From assembly GCF_042648965.1 (NCBI RefSeq), contig NZ_JBHRYJ010000009.1:1-64000 (forward strand): a DNA stretch of 64,000 nt. The letters run 5' to 3'. The position numbers and the translations under genes are program-made. This document shows, piece after piece, positions 59,399 through 64,000 of this stretch (position 1 is its first letter; each line of letters starts with the position of its first letter). This DNA is from Ferrovibrio xuzhouensis (GTDB lineage Bacteria > Pseudomonadota > Alphaproteobacteria > Ferrovibrionales > Ferrovibrionaceae). The notes below the pieces were generated by a model that saw only the letters and a list, made by a program, of their open reading frames with translations, made no database searches and was not told where the DNA came from.

Positions 59399-61128
59399 CA
59401 GTTTCTCCGAAGCATAAAATCACGGCCCAGCAGCTTCATACCCACACCAACGACAGCGGTAGTGACAATCAGCAGGACGACACCCATCGCCGCCAGAATT
59501 TCGTAGTGACCTTGTTCGCTGAGGTCGAGGGTGAGTACCGAGATGACCCGGCTCTCTGGACCAGACAGGAATATCGCCGTCGATAGCTCGCGGGTGCAGA
59601 TTATGAAGACAAGAATCCAGGCCCCCAGAAGCGTCTTTTTCAGTAGCGGCAGAACCACCTTGGTAACAACGGTAAACCGGCCACCACCGAGAATTCGGAC
59701 GGCTTCTTCAAGCTCCGGGTGCAGGCCCCGCACGCCAGATGCCGCGGTCGCGAATGCAATCGGCATGAAGCGGGTGATAAACGCCACAACGATAAGCGTT
59801 CCCGTCCCGTAGAGCTGAAATGGCGGCCCCGCATATGCGGCGTAGAAGCAGATGGCCAGAACAATGCCGGGGACTGCAAATGGCGCCATCGTCAGGCCTG
59901 TCAGGATTGCCCCACCCGGCAACAGGCGGCGATGGACGATGTATGCGATGGAGAAGCCGAGCGCGCAGCACGCCGTCGCAGTCACGCCCGAGTAGCTGAA
60001 GGTGTTCCAGATGGACTGCCTGACAGTCATCTGCTCGAACAGGATGTAGTGAAAATTCGCCAGCGTCAGGTTGTCCAGGGACAAGCCCTGGCCCCAGGCC
60101 CGTGCAAACGATGTCTGGACGAGGACGAATAGCGGCAGGATGACCGAGACAAGGGATATGAAGGACGCATACGCGAATATCGGCCAGCGCCAGAAGCCGA
60201 GGCGAACCCGGCGCCGCTCTCCGCCTTTGCCGCTGACGGAGACATATCCGCGGCGTGCCAGCATGAGACGCTGAAGCACAAGAAGAACCACCGTGATGCC
60301 GACCAGTGGCATTGAGAACGCGGCAGCGACCTCAATGCGGAGCGGGTATTGGAAGAATACGCTGAGCTGGGTTGTGACTACGTTGAAGCGGGCCGGAATG
60401 GCAATCAGCGCGGGCGTCCCGTAGAGCGCCATCGCCTCCAGAAACACGATAATCAGCGCGCCGAGTATTGCGGGAAGAGCCAAAGGCAACGTCACCTGGA
60501 GGGTTGTGCGCAAGGTCCCGGCGCCGTGGATGGCAGCGGCTTCTTCCATCTCTGAAGAAATGAGGTCCAACGCCGACGACGTGAAAATGTAGACCAGCGG
60601 ATAAACATAGATGGCAATAACGAATGCGAGACCCCAGAAGCTGAAGACATTGAAGGGACCGGCATCCATTCCGGTGACCAGCATCCACGCTCGGTTCAGC
60701 CAGCCCGCGTTAGGCCCGGCAAGCAAAATCCAGCCGATGGCGCCGAGAAACGGGGGAATGATGAAGGCCGCCAGGACATTCACATGCATGAAGCCACGCC
60801 ATGGCATGTCCGTTCGGGAAACCGCCCAAGCCAAGGGCACCCCCATTGCGCCGGAGATTACCGCGACCGCCGTGGCGAGCTGAAGTGTGTTGGTGAACGC
60901 CTGGATATGCCGCGCCCGCCCGAAAGCGGCGACGAAATTGGCGAATGTCCACCCACCGGTCCGGGGAACCTGGAAACTGTCGATTAAAAGTCGCGCCAGG
61001 GGATTTGCAACGAGCGCGACCAGGACGACCGCAACGGCAATCCACACCAGGACCATCGGGTCCAGGAAGAAGCGCCGCGCTTTGGGCGCGGCGCTTCTCA
61101 TACCATCTACGCCAAGTTCGGTGGCCAT
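59398..61128 (-). CDS. ABC transporter permease, two fused permease domains (FbpB-like)
   Basis: A 576-residue membrane protein with about 12 hydrophobic segments and two inner-membrane permease loops: EEAAAIHGAGTLRTTLQVTL near residue 195 and EEAVRILGGGRFTVVTKVVL near 495. Two such EAA loops in one chain mark the FbpB/iron(III)-type permeases. It lies 9 bases below the binding-protein stop. Confidence 0.93.
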   Translation of the reverse strand: MATELGVDGMRSAAPKARRFFLDPMVLVWIAVAVVLVALVANPLARLLIDSFQVPRTGGWTFANFVAAFGRARHIQAFTNTLQLATAVAVISGAMGVPLAWAVSRTDMPWRGFMHVNVLAAFIIPPFLGAIGWILLAGPNAGWLNRAWMLVTGMDAGPFNVFSFWGLAFVIAIYVYPLVYIFTSSALDLISSEMEEAAAIHGAGTLRTTLQVTLPLALPAILGALIIVFLEAMALYGTPALIAIPARFNVVTTQLSVFFQYPLRIEVAAAFSMPLVGITVVLLVLQRLMLARRGYVSVSGKGGERRRVRLGFWRWPIFAYASFISLVSVILPLFVLVQTSFARAWGQGLSLDNLTLANFHYILFEQMTVRQSIWNTFSYSGVTATACCALGFSIAYIVHRRLLPGGAILTGLTMAPFAVPGIVLAICFYAAYAGPPFQLYGTGTLIVVAFITRFMPIAFATAASGVRGLHPELEEAVRILGGGRFTVVTKVVLPLLKKTLLGAWILVFIICTRELSTAIFLSGPESRVISVLTLDLSEQGHYEILAAMGVVLLIVTTAVVGVGMKLLGRDFMLRRN

Positions 61129-61137
61129 TTGGCGATC

Positions 61138-62175
61138 TCAGATGCCGAACAGGTCGCGCCAGTCTTCGGTGACCTCCGGAATGCCGGTAACCACCTCCTC
61201 AACTGAAGGTCGAATGGTCTTCATCTGGTCGAGCGGCAGGACACCTGGCCGTACCTTCGTGTCGGGCCGTAGCGGCGTTCCGAATTCGGCAGCTGTGATG
61301 TCTGCCACTTCTGAACCCCACAGGAATTCCAGAAACAGCTTTGATGCGTTGGGATGCGGCGCGTTCGCCATGATGGACGACGGCGATGCCATCAGGACGG
61401 ACCCTTCGGACGGGTACGAGACTCCAATCGGATTCCCTCGGGAGGCCTGATATTGCGCCAAAGCGCCCGGACCTGCCGCAACGCTACGCTCACCGGAGGC
61501 GGTGGCCGTGACCGTATCGATGATGGATCGGCCAACCTGCGGTTTGATGGCCGCCAGCTTCTTGAAATAATCCCAGCCGTAGAGCTTCTTCATCTGCACG
61601 ACCCAGGTGCCGACGAAGCCGGAGAAGCCGGGATGGCCGACCGACACCTGATTGGTCCATTTCGGATCGATCAGTTCCTTCCACGACTTCGGGGCGTCTG
61701 CAGCCTTCACTTTATCGGTGTTGTAGAGGATCGCGATGAAGGTTGCGGATGTAATGATAAACTGGTTGTCCGGATCCACATTCCGGAACCGCGGATCGAT
61801 TTCGCTGGCGTTCGATGGCTCGTAGGACATCAGAAGCTTGCGCTTCTTCAGATCGACATAGTGCCCCAAGTCTGTTGACGCAAAGACGTCGCAGTTCGCC
61901 ACCTTCGACTGCAGGTCCTGGTTTAGGCGCTGGAAGGCCACCTGCGCCGTGGTCCGGACAACATTCACCTTCACGCCCGGGTATTTCTCGGTAAAGGCCC
62001 TTCCAATTTTCTCGGCGGTCTCCGAGGTGATGTGAACGATGTACCAGGTCAGCTCACCTTCCTTTTTTGCGGCTTCATAGAGCACGCCGGAAGCTTTGCC
62101 TTGCGCAAGCGCCAGGCTCGGCAGGAAAATGCCGACGGCGGTCGTCCCCAGGAACTGGCGGCGGTCGAGTTTCAT
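61138..62175 (-). CDS. Extracellular solute-binding protein (ferric-type, family 1), Tat-exported
   Basis: A 345-residue binding protein beginning MKLDRRQFLGTTAVGIFLPS, a twin-arginine leader with cleavage near LALAQGKASG. Body motifs are EGELTWYIVHITSETAEKIG, FTEKYPGVKVNVVRTTAQVA and APKSWKELIDPKWTNQVSVG. There is no obvious pair of adjacent Tyr ligands of FbpA ferric-binding proteins, so an organic anion is a better guess than iron in this acyl-CoA context. ATG 62175 has GGAGG 8 bases upstream. It is the first gene of the transporter unit. Confidence 0.92.
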   Translation of the reverse strand: MKLDRRQFLGTTAVGIFLPSLALAQGKASGVLYEAAKKEGELTWYIVHITSETAEKIGRAFTEKYPGVKVNVVRTTAQVAFQRLNQDLQSKVANCDVFASTDLGHYVDLKKRKLLMSYEPSNASEIDPRFRNVDPDNQFIITSATFIAILYNTDKVKAADAPKSWKELIDPKWTNQVSVGHPGFSGFVGTWVVQMKKLYGWDYFKKLAAIKPQVGRSIIDTVTATASGERSVAAGPGALAQYQASRGNPIGVSYPSEGSVLMASPSSIMANAPHPNASKLFLEFLWGSEVADITAAEFGTPLRPDTKVRPGVLPLDQMKTIRPSVEEVVTGIPEVTEDWRDLFGI

Positions 62176-62224
62176 TGTGTTTCCTCCATTTATCCGGCGA
62201 CCTTTTGTGGCCACTCGGTGATTT

Positions 62225-63052
62225 TTATCGTCCGGTAAAAGTCGGTTTCCGCTTGTCGAAGAAGGCCGACACCCCCTCCTTGATGTCTTCACTGGTCAGG
62301 CTGAGACGGAACCTCTCGGCCACCGCTGCGAGCTCGGTCGCATCGCGCGCAATTTCGTTGACGCTTTTCTTCATGTTCTGGGTTGCCACCGGCGCCTGAG
62401 CCACCAGGATTTTGCTGAGCTCGGAAACCCTGGTATCCAGCTGGTCCGGAGCGACGACATCGGTCAGGTATCCGATGCGCAACATCTCGTCGGATTTGAT
62501 GGTTTGCGCGGTGAGAAACAGCTTCTTCGCGGCATTGACGCCAAGTCGGGTTACGTAACGCACCATGCCGGACGGGTAATAATGCAGGCCAAGGCGGCTG
62601 GCGGGCATGAACATCTCGCAGCCATCGGTCCCGATGCGGAAATCACAGCACAGCGCGAGGTCGGTCGCACCGCCATATACCGGCCCGTTCAGTCGACAGA
62701 TTGTCGGGCGGGACAGGTTCTCAAGCCGATTGGTCAGTTGCTCAAAGGGGCTCTGGTCTTCGACGCCGGGGGCACCCTTGCCGCGGCGGCCTGCCGCAAT
62801 GTCTCCAAGATTGTACCCGGCACTGAAGACCCGGCCGGTGCCGGTCAGGACAGCAACCCGAACGCTCTGGTCGGCTTCCGCCCGGTCGAGATAGCCCAGC
62901 AAGATTTCCAGATCGTCCGCCTGGATACGGTTCAGGTGCTTTGGACGGTTCAACCTGATCGTCGCGCAGCCATCATTGACCGTATAGAGGGGCTCGGTCC
63001 CCAGATCGTCGACATCAGCAGGCTTCGCAGCCTTCACCGCGGCATCGCTCAT
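62225..63052 (-). CDS. Enoyl-CoA hydratase/isomerase family protein
   Basis: A 275-residue crotonase-fold protein from ATG 63052 (GGGAGAG upstream): YTVNDGCATIRLNRPKHLNR, GTGRVFSAGYNLGDIAAGRR, RLNGPVYGGATDLALCCDFR and EMFMPASRLGLHYYPSGMVR. It is the first gene of the minus-strand cluster that runs to 55300; the spacer to the transporter is 49 bases. It is divergent from the IclR regulator. Confidence 0.92.
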   Translation of the reverse strand: MSDAAVKAAKPADVDDLGTEPLYTVNDGCATIRLNRPKHLNRIQADDLEILLGYLDRAEADQSVRVAVLTGTGRVFSAGYNLGDIAAGRRGKGAPGVEDQSPFEQLTNRLENLSRPTICRLNGPVYGGATDLALCCDFRIGTDGCEMFMPASRLGLHYYPSGMVRYVTRLGVNAAKKLFLTAQTIKSDEMLRIGYLTDVVAPDQLDTRVSELSKILVAQAPVATQNMKKSVNEIARDATELAAVAERFRLSLTSEDIKEGVSAFFDKRKPTFTGR

Positions 63053-63093
63053 TCGTTTCTCTCCCGAACCGGAGACGTAAGGGCTTGACCTTC

Positions 63094-63110
63094 GTTCCGT
63101 ATTGTGGAAC
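63094..63110. promoter_or_regulatory. Probable IclR operator, copy 1
   Basis: GTTCC-GTATTGT-GGAAC, a perfect 5-bp inverted repeat with a 7-base spacer, in the 80-base gap between the divergent enoyl-CoA hydratase and IclR genes. Confidence 0.65.
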
Positions 63111-63115
63111 ATTAA

Positions 63116-63132
63116 GTTCCGTATAGTGGTCC
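63116..63132. promoter_or_regulatory. Probable IclR operator, copy 2
   Basis: GTTCC-GTATAGT-GGTCC, a copy of the first site with 15 of 17 bases identical, repeated 22 bases later (two helical turns). Phased tandem dyads are common for IclR-family tetramers. Confidence 0.6.
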
Positions 63133-63954
63133 ATGCTATCTGCATATCGCATGGGCTGTAAACCCGTTTTTGGGGTCCCGGCCGTGGAAAGCGTCAAAAC
63201 TGCCCTGCGTGTTCTGGAAGCTGTCGTTGAGAGCCAGCTGATTGGCGTCAGCGAGCTTGCTCGCAAACTGCAGGAGCCGAAAACCACAATTCAACGATGC
63301 CTGACGACGCTGCACGATGCCGGATATGTCCGCCCGGTGGACGGCACTCGCCGTCGATGGGCCGTCACAAATCGTCTGCTGCTCCTCAGCAAGTCCGCAG
63401 ATCCGGAGCCGCGGCTACGCGAGATTGCCCTGCCGGTCATGCGATGGCTGCGCGACGAAACGCGCGAGACCATTCATCTCATGGTGCCGGAAGGCGGTGA
63501 GGTCGTTCTCATCGACCGCCTTGATTCACCTCAGCCGGTTCGAACCGTTCGCCAGCTGGGCGCGCATGCGCCGCTGCATGTCGCATCCAACGGCAAGGCT
63601 GCGCTGGCGGCCATGAACGAGGCTGAGCGCGAAGCATATATCCGCAATCCGCTGGTCTCTTGGACCAAGCGAACCATCACAGACGCCGACCGCCTGCGGC
63701 AGGAAATCGCCAAAGTCAGGGAACTCGGATATGCGGTCAGTTTTGGCGAACTGGATCCGGAAGTTCATGCCGTTGCGGCGGCCATTCTGAATTCCGAAGG
63801 CAAACCGATAGCCACGATGTCGGTATCCTGCCCTGCGTCCCGGCTGCCGATTGAGCTGATTCCGAAATACGGAGTGATGGTCGCCAAGGCAGCCGCCGAA
63901 ATCAGCCGCAACCTGAAGTCAGCCAATGCCGAGGTCTCACAGGCAGCGGCATAG
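63133..63954 (+). CDS. IclR-family transcriptional regulator
   Basis: Up to 273 residues. Winged helix-turn-helix ESVKTALRVLEAVVESQLIG, VSELARKLQEPKTTIQRCLT; effector domain with ETIHLMVPEGGEVVLIDRLD and LGAHAPLHVASNGKAALAAM. The ATG at 63133 abuts operator copy 2, so ATG 63151 or a GTG at 63184 may be the true start; the domain itself begins near 63184. It probably controls itself and the divergent acyl-CoA/transport cluster in response to an aromatic or organic acid. Confidence 0.92.
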   Translation: MLSAYRMGCKPVFGVPAVESVKTALRVLEAVVESQLIGVSELARKLQEPKTTIQRCLTTLHDAGYVRPVDGTRRRWAVTNRLLLLSKSADPEPRLREIALPVMRWLRDETRETIHLMVPEGGEVVLIDRLDSPQPVRTVRQLGAHAPLHVASNGKAALAAMNEAEREAYIRNPLVSWTKRTITDADRLRQEIAKVRELGYAVSFGELDPEVHAVAAAILNSEGKPIATMSVSCPASRLPIELIPKYGVMVAKAAAEISRNLKSANAEVSQAAA

Positions 63955-63970
63955 CTGACCCGCAACACAC

Positions 63971-64000
63971 TCAGACAATCGGCGACTGGCCAGCGATAAG
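63971..64000 (-). CDS. Possible C-terminal end of a gene, partial
   Basis: On the minus strand the last bases read L-I-A-G-Q-S-P-I-V followed by TGA at 63971-63973, 17 bases after the convergent IclR stop. The position suits the end of a convergent gene running in from outside the window, but nine residues are not enough to identify it. Confidence 0.25.
   Translation of the reverse strand, partial: LIAGQSPIV

Noticed and set aside
1..64000. Search for tRNA, rRNA, insertion sequences, integrases and CRISPR arrays
   Set aside because: None was recognised by eye; a tRNAscan or IS search could still find short elements that I missed.

Overview
The window is high-GC bacterial DNA that reads as a free-living alphaproteobacterium, probably Rhodospirillales-like. 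The support is a GAAC-N7-GAAC LexA box (the alphaproteobacterial SOS operator) in front of imuA, an imuAB mutagenesis cassette, TRAP and Liv-type transporters, acyl-CoA enzymes and an isoquinoline-oxidoreductase-type molybdoenzyme. I saw no rRNA, tRNA, CRISPR array, transposase or phage genes.

Layout. 1-11.7 kb looks like ordinary chromosome: the tail of a TRAP permease, a fused hydantoinase/oxoprolinase, a small P-loop kinase, a LysR regulator divergent from a bile-acid-symporter-family carrier, an AidB-like acyl-CoA dehydrogenase, a secreted beta-propeller protein of lower GC, a TerC-family protein with a structured leader, and an ArsR-CDF metal-efflux pair. 11.7-13.3 kb is AT-richer and holds a frameshifted small gene and an unrecognised gene. 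13.3-20.8 kb is an iorAB molybdenum hydroxylase operon with a diheme cytochrome c and an SDR, below a large winged-helix/NTPase regulator.

21.2-27.8 kb is a compact uptake and catabolism operon: BMP-family (nucleoside-type) ABC transporter, RutB-like amidohydrolase and RidA-family protein, with a TetR regulator. The promoters of the TetR gene and of the transporter share a GTAA-N8-TTAC site. This suggests import and breakdown of a ureido or nucleobase-like compound.

28-52.3 kb is a large catabolic region. It contains two LacI-family paralogues with the same DNA-recognition helix, and at least seven intergenic copies of an AAACGTTT-centred palindrome in front of most transcription units. The units are an AcoABC-like 2-oxoacid/acetoin-type dehydrogenase with acyl-CoA synthetase, acyl-CoA dehydrogenase, VOC and carboxymuconolactone-decarboxylase-like proteins; a cupin; a Liv-type ABC transporter; three SDR enzymes; a metallo-beta-lactamase-fold hydrolase; and a TRAP transporter. 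I read this as one LacI-controlled regulon for an unidentified carbon source. It is the most interesting system here.

52.4-55.2 kb carries a decayed SRAP (YedK/HMCES-like) gene, a 58-residue gene and SOS-controlled imuAB without dnaE2. 55.3-64 kb is a second acyl-CoA catabolic cluster: quinone-oxidoreductase-like protein, two enoyl-CoA hydratases, a type III CoA-transferase and a ferric-type ABC transporter. An IclR regulator sits at its edge, with a duplicated operator next to its start.
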